From the NCBI GenBank assembly GCA_963725415.1, contig CAVRZY010000071.1, positions 1 through 7,503 of the forward strand: a stretch of 7,503 nucleotides of DNA, in the 5' to 3' direction. The notes beneath the pieces are model-generated. The model was given only the letters and a program-made list of their open reading frames with translations. It had not been told where the DNA came from and did not search any database. Source of the DNA: CAVRZY01 sp963725415 (lineage in GTDB: Bacteria; Acidobacteriota; Terriglobia; Bryobacterales; Bryobacteraceae). Of this stretch, positions 1 to 5,730 are shown piece by piece. Position 1 is the stretch's first letter. Each line of letters opens with the position of its first letter. A program made the translations under genes and the position numbers.

Positions 1-61
1 TGTCCCTGGGGTCCTTTAGCGATCGGATCAGATAGTCATGGTACGAAACGCTCCTAGGCAT
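1..61 (-). CDS. HigA-type antitoxin, N-terminal 20 codons only (gene runs off the left edge)
   Basis: This is the start of the antitoxin partner of the toxin encoded just upstream on the same strand. Seen: an ATG at 61-59 overlaps the toxin stop codon (TAG at 56-54) by 8 nt, and the frame stays open to the window edge. Translation gives MPRSV followed by SYHDYLIRSLKDPRD. The Tyr-x-Asp-Tyr-Leu-x-x-Ser-Leu-Lys-Asp-Pro string is characteristic of the N-terminus of the 'probable addiction module antidote' family, which continues into a helix-turn-helix DNA-binding domain of about 100 residues in total. Known of the family: it binds and neutralises a RelE/HigB-like toxin and represses its own promoter. 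Inferred: the rest of the gene lies left of this window. The fragment is short, but the motif, the overlap and the toxin-first order all agree. Confidence 0.85.
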   Translation of the reverse strand, partial: MPRSVSYHDYLIRSLKDPRD

Positions 62-392
62 CTTTTCGACTCCGATAGTCCTTCCAGTAGGCTTTCGCCC
101 TGGCGATGTCACTGCGCTGCGTTCGTTTGGCCCCGCCGCAGAGCAACAAGACGATCATGTCGCCTTCCTGCCCGAAGTAGACGCGATAGCCAGGTCCGAA
201 GTCAATTCTCAGTTCGTTCACACCGTCACCGACATGCCGGCAGTCGCCGGAATTCCCAAGTTCGATTCGGTCCAGCCTAGCCTTTATCACATAGCGCGCT
301 CGGCGATCCTTGAGTGAATCCAGCCATTCTGAAAAAGGGCAATGCCCTGCCGAAGTAACGTAGATCCTGAGCTGGCGCGGCGCAGTTGCCAC
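54..392 (-). CDS. HigB-type toxin of the RelE/ParE superfamily (type II toxin-antitoxin)
   Basis: A 112-residue protein of the 'addiction module killer protein' family, RelE/ParE fold; members are usually ribosome-dependent mRNA interferases. Visible signatures: the N-terminal EWLDSLKDRRAR (residues 22-33), the LDRIELGNSGD stretch (40-50), the core ELRIDFGPGYRVYF (60-73), the strand LLLCGG (82-87) and the C-terminal helix beginning near SDIARAK (94-100). The length is typical. The start is a GTG (392-390). An in-frame TGA lies just upstream with no ATG, GTG or TTG between, so this is the longest possible form. GAGG sits only 2 nt before the GTG, which is unusually close. The antitoxin ATG overlaps the 3' end by 8 nt, indicating translational coupling. 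An inverted repeat 10 nt upstream (402-419) is a likely autoregulatory operator. The family call is firm; its actual activity is inferred. Confidence 0.9.
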   Translation of the reverse strand: MATAPRQLRIYVTSAGHCPFSEWLDSLKDRRARYVIKARLDRIELGNSGDCRHVGDGVNELRIDFGPGYRVYFGQEGDMIVLLLCGGAKRTQRSDIARAKAYWKDYRSRKDA

Positions 393-401
393 TACCTCAA
401 T

Positions 402-419
402 TGTAGCTCATCGGCTACA
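402..419. promoter_or_regulatory. Inverted repeat, candidate operator of the HigB/HigA-type module
   Basis: TGTAGC-TCATCG-GCTACA is a perfect inverted repeat with 6-bp arms and a 6-bp spacer. It ends 10 nt before the GTG start of the toxin gene. On the minus strand a TACAAT sequence (405-400), one mismatch from the -10 consensus, overlaps one arm. No convincing -35 box was found at the proper spacing, and a start directed by this -10 would leave almost no leader. HigA-like antitoxins are dimeric helix-turn-helix repressors that bind such repeats over their own promoter. Operator function is inferred. Confidence 0.5.
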
Positions 420-475
420 CGCGAGTAGGATATGGCGTGCGTTAGAGCGGCGGGATCGGAGTTTTCGTGCCGGTT

Positions 476-3400
476 TCAGTTGCCCGAGACGAAAATGTTC
501 ACCGAGGCCGGCGATTGGAAGTTCCCGACCGTCGCCTGCACCGCCACATCGCCGGTGGGAAGGGAACTGGGGAGCTGAATCGCAACCTGGTACAGCCCCG
601 CGCTGCCCGGACTCAAGGCCGCCCCCAGCACCGTTACACCGGCTCCGCCGACCGTGATTGACGGCGCAGTGCGGGTCACCGCCGCGCCGCTGACCACAAC
701 GCCCGCCGGCGTCTCGGGGTCCGTCGCGCCGAATCCCGTGCCCCAGAGAATCAGGACATCGCCGGGCTTTGCCCCGACCGCGCCAGGCACGCTGCTGGGA
801 TTGGCGATCAGCGCGTTATCCGGATACCGGGTGGCGATGGCGTACCTGGTCCCGGTGTATTGGAAAAAAGCGGGCGAGAACGGCTGCAACTGGGCGGTCG
901 CCGCGGCGCTGCTGGCGCCGTTGTTCCTCACCACCACATTCACCGGCCCCTGGGCACTGTCCGACGGCGCCTGCACGTTGATTTGACCGGGGCTGATGTA
1001 ATAGACATAGGCCGCTTTGCCATTGATCGTGACGCTGACTCCATCGAGCGAGGTCGGAAGGTTGCCGTTCACGATCTCGTCCGTGCGCCAAGTCCGGCCG
1101 GGACTGGTATTGGCGAGGTTGGAGCCATAGATCGTCACCCACGAAGCCGCCGCGATGCCCGGTCGATAGCTGGCCCCATTTACTACGCTGCTGATCACTG
1201 GCTGGTTGCCCGGCGGCGCAGCCGCGATGCTGAACGAGAGGGCGTTCGAAGTGCCGCCGCCTGGCGAAGGAGTGACCACGGTCACCTGTGCCGTACCGGC
1301 TGCCGCCACATCCGCCGCCGCGATCGCCGCCGTCAGTTGCGTGCTGCTGACGAATGTCGTCGGGCGCGCCGATCCGTTCCACTGCACCACGGAGGTATTC
1401 ACGAAGTTCGAGCCGTTGACCGTGAGGTTGAAAGCGGCCCTGCCAGCCGTCACGCTGGCCGGCGAAAGCGAGCTGATCACCGGCACCGCAGGCGGCGCCA
1501 GGTTCGCCCTGATCAGGAAACAGTCCAGCCCGCCTGCCAGTTTGGGCTGCAAGGCCGGCTGGACCACCGGGATGCCGGCCGAATTGGCCAACCCGAGGAC
1601 ATAGACGCTGCCCGCGCCGTCCAACCCGATTCCTCCGCCCATGGCAGTGTTGAATTCGGCGGGAAAGACCCCAAGGCCGCTTCCCAGGTAGGTGAAGTAC
1701 AGAGCCGAGTTGCCGGCCGGATTCAGCTCCAGCAGATAGAAACCAGCCCCGCTTCCGCTATATCCCGCCTGGAGCGCGCTGGGATTGCTTCCCAAGGAGG
1801 CAGGCATCAGATCGGCTGAAACGGTCAGGCCCGTAACGTAGGGGTTGCCAGCGGGGTCCAGAGCCAAATGCATCCCCACGTCATCCCCTGACCCGCCGAA
1901 ATAGGTCACGAACAGCCGGGTCGTCAGAGTCGGATTCAGCTTCGCCACCCAGGCGTCGCCGTGGACGGCGCCGCCGCCGAATTTCGTCTGCAATGCGCCG
2001 GCAGTGACCGGGAAGTCCTGCGAGATGGTCCCGCCGGTCAAATACAGGTTGTCGGAAGAATCCGCCCGGATGGCCGTGACGTAATCATCCAAGGAGCCTC
2101 CCAGGTAGGTCAAGGCCACCACGATGTCCTGCGAAGCAGCCGCCGGATCCAGCTTGGCGACCCAAGCATCCCCGAGCCTGTAATCGCTGTGGCCACCATG
2201 CCCGCCGTAACGGGGCTGAATTACACCAGCCGTCACAGGCAGGTCGGGCGAGTATGACTCCCCGGCCACCCAGATGGTTCCCGAACTGCCCAGCGTGATC
2301 GCTCTGCCCCCCTCCCAGGCGCTCCCCCCGATCAGGGTCGAAAAAACCAGGTTCCCAGCAGGCCCGAACTTGGCCACGAAGGCGTCACCACCGTCCGGGG
2401 TACGGTTCCGGACGCCCAGGTTGAAGGGGAAGTCGGCTGACCAGGTCTGGCCGGTCAGGTAGGCGTTGCCCGAGGCGTCAGCCAGGATCGCTACCCCCAG
2501 GTCGTGTGGGCCGGGGCCGTGGGCGTTCGGGCCGCAACGGCAAGGCTGCATCTGCCCTCCGCCCAGGTAGGTGGAATAAACCAGGTTCCCCGATGGATCC
2601 AATTTAGCCACGAAAGCATCGGCCCCGCCTTTGCTGTAGGCCTGGTAGGCGTTCAGGGTTGGGAAGTTAACCGAAAAAGTGCCCCCGGTAATATAGGCGT
2701 TGCCCACTGGGTCAACGGCAATGCTGGTGGCTCCATCATCGCTGGTGCCTCCCAGTATGACGGAGTACAAGATGCGCTGGCCGGTCGGATCCAGCTTGGT
2801 TACGAAGGCATCCCGCGCGCCACGCGTCGCGTTTTCGGCCGTCTTGGGGACTGCCGGAAAATCCACCGACCTTGTGTAGCCGGTGAAGTAGGCGTTTCCG
2901 GCCTTGTCCACGGCCAGGTCAACACCCACATCATCGCCGCCCCCGCCAAAATAGGTCGCGTAGATGACCGCCGGGTCGATCACCAGGCGGCGCTGTTGAT
3001 CATAACCTTCCACCGCGAAGCGGACCTGCCGTCCTTCCACGACATAATGCCCGCCGATGGCCCGGCGTTGCCCGCCTTGTTCCTGGAAGATCACCGGCTT
3101 CTTCTGCCGCAGCACTCCCGTCCGCGATTCGATCCGCAGATCCCCGCTGGGCTTCAGCGAGATCTCTCGGGCTCCCTCGAATCCCAGCCGCAGGCGGTTT
3201 ACGTCAGCCTGCGGCTCCACAATCAGGTCGTATTCCAGCTCGCCCGCGCTGCCGCGGAAAACCACGTCGATGCCAGGATAGAGACCGCGGTACCGCACCC
3301 GGCCGTAGTTCGGCACCCTCGCGTGCCACCGGCTGGGGTCGTTCCCGACATAGTAGAAACTCTTGCCGGGCAGAGGCTCCAGACCCTCCAACTGCGCCCG

Positions 3401-3658
3401 CGGGGCGGCGCCCTCCCAACGCATGCGGACCCAGGTCCCCGATCCAGAGCTGCTGAACTCCACTTCCCTCGGGTGAAGCCGGAGCGTGTAGTGGCTGGTC
3501 CGGCTCAAAACCTTGACGTCTGGGTCCGCTTGACCTTGGTTAGGCTCGAACACCAGCGGCCGCGGCCATACCTTGCCCACCGGGTTTGGCCCGGCCGCCC
3601 ATAGCAGCACCGGAACAAACACACCAACAGCGGCGCAGCGTCGAAGTCGCAGCGGCAT
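476..3658 (-). CDS. Exported SBBP-repeat beta-propeller protein with IPT/TIG and Solibacter-type C-terminal domains
   Basis: A 1060-residue secreted or surface protein. The start is ATG at 3658, preceded by GAGGGGG about 6 nt away; a TTG five codons upstream is less likely because it overlaps that ribosome site. Domains in order: a signal peptide (RLRR then a hydrophobic run ending near WAAG, residues 1-23); an N-terminal domain (about 33-230) opening with VFEPNQGQAD and ending in RRLVIDPAV, as is usual before SBBP propellers; seven SBBP blades (about 232-715) with the recurring pattern Y-x-T-Y-x-G-G, D-x-x-G-N-A-Y-x-T-G, D-F-P and DAFVAKLDP; an IPT/TIG immunoglobulin-like domain (about 725-811, starting PVISSLSPAS); and a C-terminal domain (about 820-1058) with VVNGASY, ISPGQINVQAP and GDVLILWGTGFG, typical of the TIGR03437-type Solibacter family. 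No catalytic residues are recognisable. Binding or adhesion is a guess from architecture. It appears monocistronic, with 83 bp before the next gene. Confidence 0.9.
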   Translation of the reverse strand: MPLRLRRCAAVGVFVPVLLWAAGPNPVGKVWPRPLVFEPNQGQADPDVKVLSRTSHYTLRLHPREVEFSSSGSGTWVRMRWEGAAPRAQLEGLEPLPGKSFYYVGNDPSRWHARVPNYGRVRYRGLYPGIDVVFRGSAGELEYDLIVEPQADVNRLRLGFEGAREISLKPSGDLRIESRTGVLRQKKPVIFQEQGGQRRAIGGHYVVEGRQVRFAVEGYDQQRRLVIDPAVIYATYFGGGGDDVGVDLAVDKAGNAYFTGYTRSVDFPAVPKTAENATRGARDAFVTKLDPTGQRILYSVILGGTSDDGATSIAVDPVGNAYITGGTFSVNFPTLNAYQAYSKGGADAFVAKLDPSGNLVYSTYLGGGQMQPCRCGPNAHGPGPHDLGVAILADASGNAYLTGQTWSADFPFNLGVRNRTPDGGDAFVAKFGPAGNLVFSTLIGGSAWEGGRAITLGSSGTIWVAGESYSPDLPVTAGVIQPRYGGHGGHSDYRLGDAWVAKLDPAAASQDIVVALTYLGGSLDDYVTAIRADSSDNLYLTGGTISQDFPVTAGALQTKFGGGAVHGDAWVAKLNPTLTTRLFVTYFGGSGDDVGMHLALDPAGNPYVTGLTVSADLMPASLGSNPSALQAGYSGSGAGFYLLELNPAGNSALYFTYLGSGLGVFPAEFNTAMGGGIGLDGAGSVYVLGLANSAGIPVVQPALQPKLAGGLDCFLIRANLAPPAVPVISSLSPASVTAGRAAFNLTVNGSNFVNTSVVQWNGSARPTTFVSSTQLTAAIAAADVAAAGTAQVTVVTPSPGGGTSNALSFSIAAAPPGNQPVISSVVNGASYRPGIAAASWVTIYGSNLANTSPGRTWRTDEIVNGNLPTSLDGVSVTINGKAAYVYYISPGQINVQAPSDSAQGPVNVVVRNNGASSAAATAQLQPFSPAFFQYTGTRYAIATRYPDNALIANPSSVPGAVGAKPGDVLILWGTGFGATDPETPAGVVVSGAAVTRTAPSITVGGAGVTVLGAALSPGSAGLYQVAIQLPSSLPTGDVAVQATVGNFQSPASVNIFVSGN
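1531..2968 (-). repeat. Seven SBBP beta-propeller repeats within the exported protein
   Basis: Seven degenerate protein repeats of about 60-75 residues, enough for a complete seven-bladed propeller. Each has a Tyr-rich strand ending in GG (for example YATYFGGGGDD, YSTYLGGG, VTYFGGSGDD), then an Asp-x-x-Gly-Asn-x-Tyr-x-Thr-Gly strand, then a Ser-x-Asp-Phe-Pro turn. Several also carry a DAFVAKLDP or DAWVAKLDP strand. At DNA level this gives recurring phrases such as the complements of GGCAACGCCTA and GCCAAGCTGGATCC. Blade 7 is the most divergent (YFTYLGSGLG, GSVYVLG). Confidence 0.8.
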
Positions 3659-3698
3659 CGCAGTCCCCCTCAACCCGTGATCTCCATTCTGGGATTTT

Positions 3699-3716
3699 GA
3701 CCGGAGCAGACCGGAG
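3699..3716. repeat. Tandem direct repeat in the leader of the propeller gene
   Basis: GACCGGAG occurs twice with a 2-bp gap (3699-3706 and 3709-3716), so the copies repeat with a 10-bp period, about one helical turn. They lie about 40 bp before the ATG of the propeller gene. This spacing would suit side-by-side binding of a regulator on one DNA face, but no family can be named. Confidence 0.4.
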
Positions 3717-3780
3717 TGTCCGTCTTGGCTTCCGGTTCCCAGCCAGTATACACCGCCAGGTCATAGCCACCGCTGCCGGC

Positions 3781-3942
3781 TTACTGCGGTAGTTCCAGAC
3801 GGGAGGGACGCCGGCGGTCGTGGTAGACGGTGTTGCGCGCTTTGACGCGGCGCGTCCAGCGGTTCGGCAGCTCAGCCGTGTTGGGATTCGGCTCGATCCT
3901 GCGGTAGTTGCTGGAAGAAATGTCCTGATGAGAAGGCTGGTA
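3781..3942 (-). pseudogene. Start-less 53-codon open frame, possible gene remnant
   Basis: Between an in-frame TGA (3945-3943) and a TAA (3783-3781) lies an open frame with no ATG, GTG or TTG codon. The translation is hydrophilic and protein-like: it includes NYRRIEPNPNTAELPNRWTR and then VKARNTVYHDRRRPSRLELPQ before the stop. About three quarters of its codons end in G or C, as expected for a real gene in this genome. I do not recognise the family. It could be the 3' end of a decayed gene whose front was lost when the VapBC-type module arrived, or chance in GC-rich DNA. Other overlapping frames here look less protein-like. Confidence 0.3.
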
Positions 3943-4011
3943 TCAGGTGCGGTCATCCTGATGTACCGTGCGCGGCGCCGAAAGAGGGGTCCGGGGTCTG
4001 CCGTGCTCGTT

Positions 4012-4446
4012 TCAGTCGAACCGCGCGGTCGGGATGCCGAGTGCAGTTGCGGCGCCTGCCAGTACGCGGTCGGCGGTTGCGATCAGAGTAGCGCCAAGAT
4101 CTTGGGCGATGGCCAGATGCAGCGCGTCAAGACTGCGCAGAGGATGCGACTTCAGGTGGGTCAGGATGTCGATGGCAGTCAAGACCTGCGAATCATCCAG
4201 CGGATGAACGGCCAGAAAACCCTTGCGAACGTCATCCTCGAAAGTGGAGAATACGCGGTCTTCAATGCGCTGGTCGAACTCCCCTGACCGTTGCCGGCGC
4301 GCGAGCAGGCACCGGAACTCGAGCACCGCCAGTCGGCTGATAGCGGCCGAGGCCTGCTGCCGGATGAAGGCCTCGAAATCCTCCGATCGCGGCTCGTTCA
4401 AGTACCACTTGGCCAAGGCGCTGGTGTCGATGTAGACAAGCATCAT
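4012..4446 (-). CDS. vapC: VapC-type PIN-domain ribonuclease toxin
   Basis: A 144-residue PIN-domain protein, full length for a VapC toxin, a Mg2+-dependent endoribonuclease that in studied cases cleaves tRNA or rRNA. The expected acidic active-site residues are all visible: Asp7 in YIDTSALAKWY, Glu43 in AVLEFR, Asp107 in SLDALHLAIA and Asp126 in TADRVL. The ATG (4446-4444) overlaps the antitoxin TGA in an ATGA arrangement; a second ATG directly follows (4443-4441), and the AGGGA just upstream could serve either. Overlap with the antitoxin gene implies co-transcription and translational coupling. All catalytic residues are intact, so the toxin is probably active. The RNA target cannot be read from sequence. 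Confidence 0.92.
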   Translation of the reverse strand: MMLVYIDTSALAKWYLNEPRSEDFEAFIRQQASAAISRLAVLEFRCLLARRQRSGEFDQRIEDRVFSTFEDDVRKGFLAVHPLDDSQVLTAIDILTHLKSHPLRSLDALHLAIAQDLGATLIATADRVLAGAATALGIPTARFD

Positions 4447-4670
4447 TCCCTGTCCCGATCCTGCCGCACAAGGATTTCGCTGGGGACACGCAGCGGCGCC
4501 ATTCGGTCGCGCAGATCGGCATGGGAGGGCATGGGCCGGCTGGAAGGAACCGGCAAAAGGCGGGCCACAGGGCGACCGCGGCGGGTAACCAGGATTTCGC
4601 CCTCCCGTGCGAGGATCTGGTCAAGGCGTGTGAGCGCGCCTCTCATCTCTCTGATAGTCAAAGTCTTCAT
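4443..4670 (-). CDS. vapB: Phd/YefM-type antitoxin paired with the PIN toxin
   Basis: A 75-residue antitoxin. The N-terminal part, MKTLTIREMRGALTRLDQIL, followed by an 'EGEILVTRRGRPVARLLP' strand-turn-strand (about residues 23-40), is the classic Phd/YefM DNA-binding fold: it dimerises and binds operator DNA. The C-terminal part (about 41-75, rich in Arg, Pro and Asp) would wrap around and inhibit the toxin. The start at ATG 4670 is supported by AGGG about 6 nt upstream and by the family's usual N-terminus. The frame stays open much further upstream, to about 5255, but that part reads against the sigma factor gene and is chance. A 13-bp palindrome 37 bp upstream (4707-4719) is a candidate operator. 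PIN toxins often pair with Phd-type antitoxins; the symbol reflects function as a pair. Confidence 0.88.
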   Translation of the reverse strand: MKTLTIREMRGALTRLDQILAREGEILVTRRGRPVARLLPVPSSRPMPSHADLRDRMAPLRVPSEILVRQDRDRE

Positions 4671-4706
4671 AGGACGCCCTGGAATGAACGTGCTACATAC
4701 AAGACC

Positions 4707-4719
4707 AATGTGACACATT
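4707..4719. promoter_or_regulatory. 13-bp palindrome, candidate antitoxin operator
   Basis: AATGTG-A-CACATT is a perfect palindrome with a single central base, 37 bp upstream of the Phd/YefM-type antitoxin start. It is AT-rich against a GC-rich background, which makes chance less likely. Phd/YefM antitoxins bind short palindromes in their own promoter. The function is inferred. Confidence 0.45.
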
Positions 4720-4750
4720 TCGCCGGACGGGCCAACTGGGGGCGTCAGGG

Positions 4751-4763
4751 GCCTGCGGCAGGC
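4751..4763. promoter_or_regulatory. 13-bp GC-rich palindrome upstream of the sigma gene
   Basis: GCCTGC-G-GCAGGC is a perfect palindrome 54 bp before the sigma factor start. It could be an operator or, in RNA, a short hairpin with a CGG loop. There is no T-run after it on either strand, so it does not look like a terminator. Such GC-rich palindromes arise by chance more easily in this genome. Confidence 0.3.
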
Positions 4764-4817
4764 GGGATGGCCGAAGGAAACCCAGCCCTGCTTCGACATA
4801 TGGTATGAGGGTTTCGA

Positions 4818-5408
4818 TTGAGCCCGGTGAGTGCAGACTCGGATCTGGCGGAGCGGATGCTTCGGGGTGATGCGGAGGCCTGGAGGGAACTTTGCGAGAG
4901 GTATGGGGAAGCGCTGTTCCTGTATGCGTATCACCGCACGGGGGATGCCTCGGCGGCCGAGGATGTGCGGCAGGAGACGCTGCTGGCGGCGGTCGAAGGC
5001 ATAGAGGGCTACCGGCGCAAGGCGCCTCTGTTCGGCTGGCTGTGCGGGATTGCGCGCCGCAAAGCGGCCGATGAGGGGCGACGGCGCGAGCGCAGGCATC
5101 TGTCGCTGGACACGATAAACGCGGAAATGTGGCAGCGCATCGAGCGCGAGGCGCTGCCGGATGAGCTGGTGGAGAGGGCCGAGACGCGGTCGGCGGTGGT
5201 GGAAGCGCTGTGGTCGCTGCCGAAGGACTATCGCGAGGCACTGGTGGCCCGCCACGTGAGCGGCGAGAGCGTGCCGGAAATCGCTGCGCGGCTGGGGCGC
5301 TCTTACAAGGCCACCGAATCGGTCCTTTCGCGGGCCCGAGAAGCGCTTTGCCGGAGTTTGATGAAGGAGGGCTGCGATGAGCGAATCAGCGCGTCCGGAT
5401 CACGGTAG
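4818..5408 (+). CDS. ECF-type RNA polymerase sigma factor
   Basis: A 196-residue sigma-70 family protein with only regions 2 and 4, the ECF layout. Region 2 (about residues 20-90) shows AAEDVRQETLLAAVEGIEGYR and LFGWLCGIARRKAADEGRRR, the parts that bind core polymerase and melt and read the -10 element. Region 4 (about 124-180) shows ALWSLPKDYREALVARHVSG and a helix-turn-helix SVPEIAARLGRSYKATESVL for the -35 element. The start is a TTG at 4818 with GAGGG 6 nt upstream; a GTG three codons later is the alternative but lacks such a site. Its 3' end overlaps the next gene by 32 nt. ECF factors are usually held inactive by a cognate anti-sigma factor; the next gene is the obvious candidate. No self-regulated promoter was identified with confidence. 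Confidence 0.93.
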   Translation: MSPVSADSDLAERMLRGDAEAWRELCERYGEALFLYAYHRTGDASAAEDVRQETLLAAVEGIEGYRRKAPLFGWLCGIARRKAADEGRRRERRHLSLDTINAEMWQRIEREALPDELVERAETRSAVVEALWSLPKDYREALVARHVSGESVPEIAARLGRSYKATESVLSRAREALCRSLMKEGCDERISASGSR

Positions 5409-5730
5409 CGAGGAAATACTGGAGGAGAACCTGGCACGGATACTGAAGTCCGCGCTGGCGGTTGAGGCGCCCCGGATGGGCGAGGATCAGATCGGGCAGG
5501 TAGTCCGGCGGGCGACTACGCGCATCCGACCGGCGGTTGAGTTTCCTTTCTGGGTTCTGGCCGCGTCCGCGGCCTGCCTGGTTGGGCTGCTGGCACTGGG
5601 GTGGTCCCTTCCCGGTGAAGCGTGCCTGCTGCGCTGGTTCGCCGCGACGGCGCTAGCGGCGAACCTGGGTCTGAGTCCGGTGGCCGCGCTGGTGGTCGTT
5701 CGAAACAGGAGGTTGTGCGATGGGCGGTAG
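5377..5730 (+). CDS. Small two-helix membrane protein, candidate anti-sigma factor
   Basis: A 117-residue protein I cannot assign to a named family. Its first 50 or so residues are hydrophilic with an acidic start (EEILEENLARILKSA) and would lie in the cytoplasm. Two hydrophobic segments follow (about 55-77 and 84-108), ending in a basic tail, RNRRLCDGR, which suggests both termini are cytoplasmic. The ATG at 5377 has a strong GGAGG about 6 nt upstream and lies inside the sigma gene (32-nt overlap). By position it should regulate the sigma factor. However, the short cytoplasmic region lacks the His-x3-Cys-x2-Cys zinc motif of common anti-sigma domains and is small for one. An anti-sigma role is therefore inferred from context only. 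Confidence 0.75.
   Translation: MSESARPDHGSEEILEENLARILKSALAVEAPRMGEDQIGQVVRRATTRIRPAVEFPFWVLAASAACLVGLLALGWSLPGEACLLRWFAATALAANLGLSPVAALVVVRNRRLCDGR

Larger units (their letters stand above)
3659..4011. other. Intergenic stretch between the VapC-type gene and the beta-propeller gene
   Basis: About 350 bp without an intact gene. Reading along the minus strand it holds a start-less open frame described separately (3942-3781), a possible -10 box TATACT (3750-3745) about 87 bp before the propeller gene start but with no good -35 partner, a tandem direct repeat (3699-3716), and the ribosome site of the propeller gene. An 11-bp sequence, CTGCGGTAGTT, occurs twice on the plus strand (3784-3794 and 3899-3909). 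No clear terminator hairpin with a T-run was found downstream of the VapC-type stop codon. Confidence 0.55.
4671..4817. promoter_or_regulatory. Divergent intergenic region between the VapBC-type pair and the sigma factor operon
   Basis: 147 bp that must contain the promoters of both divergent transcription units. Two perfect palindromes lie in it (4707-4719 and 4751-4763), with centres 44 bp apart. No pair of -35 and -10 boxes is convincing in either direction. The ribosome site for the sigma gene is GAGGG at 4807-4811. Confidence 0.5.

Noticed and set aside
860..1819. A 319-codon plus-strand open frame
   Set aside because: Arg-rich translation antisense to the IPT/TIG region and flanking parts of the propeller gene; no ribosome site or domain.
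2504..3604. A 366-codon open frame on the plus strand, opposite the propeller gene
   Set aside because: It lies fully within the minus-strand gene, whose domains are clearly recognisable. Its translation is low-complexity and matches no family I know; long antisense frames are common at this GC content.
3820..4287. A 155-codon plus-strand frame opposite the PIN toxin
   Set aside because: Mostly antisense to the toxin gene, whose catalytic residues are intact; no family features in the plus-strand product.
4785..4805. GGAAAC and TATGGT spaced 17 bp apart as a promoter for the sigma gene
   Set aside because: A start directed by it would fall at or beyond the ribosome site at 4807-4811, leaving no usable leader; the match to any consensus is also poor.
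4671..5255. A long upstream extension of the antitoxin frame on the minus strand
   Set aside because: It runs antisense through the sigma factor gene, and the antitoxin family starts at the internal ATG at 4670, which has its own ribosome site.
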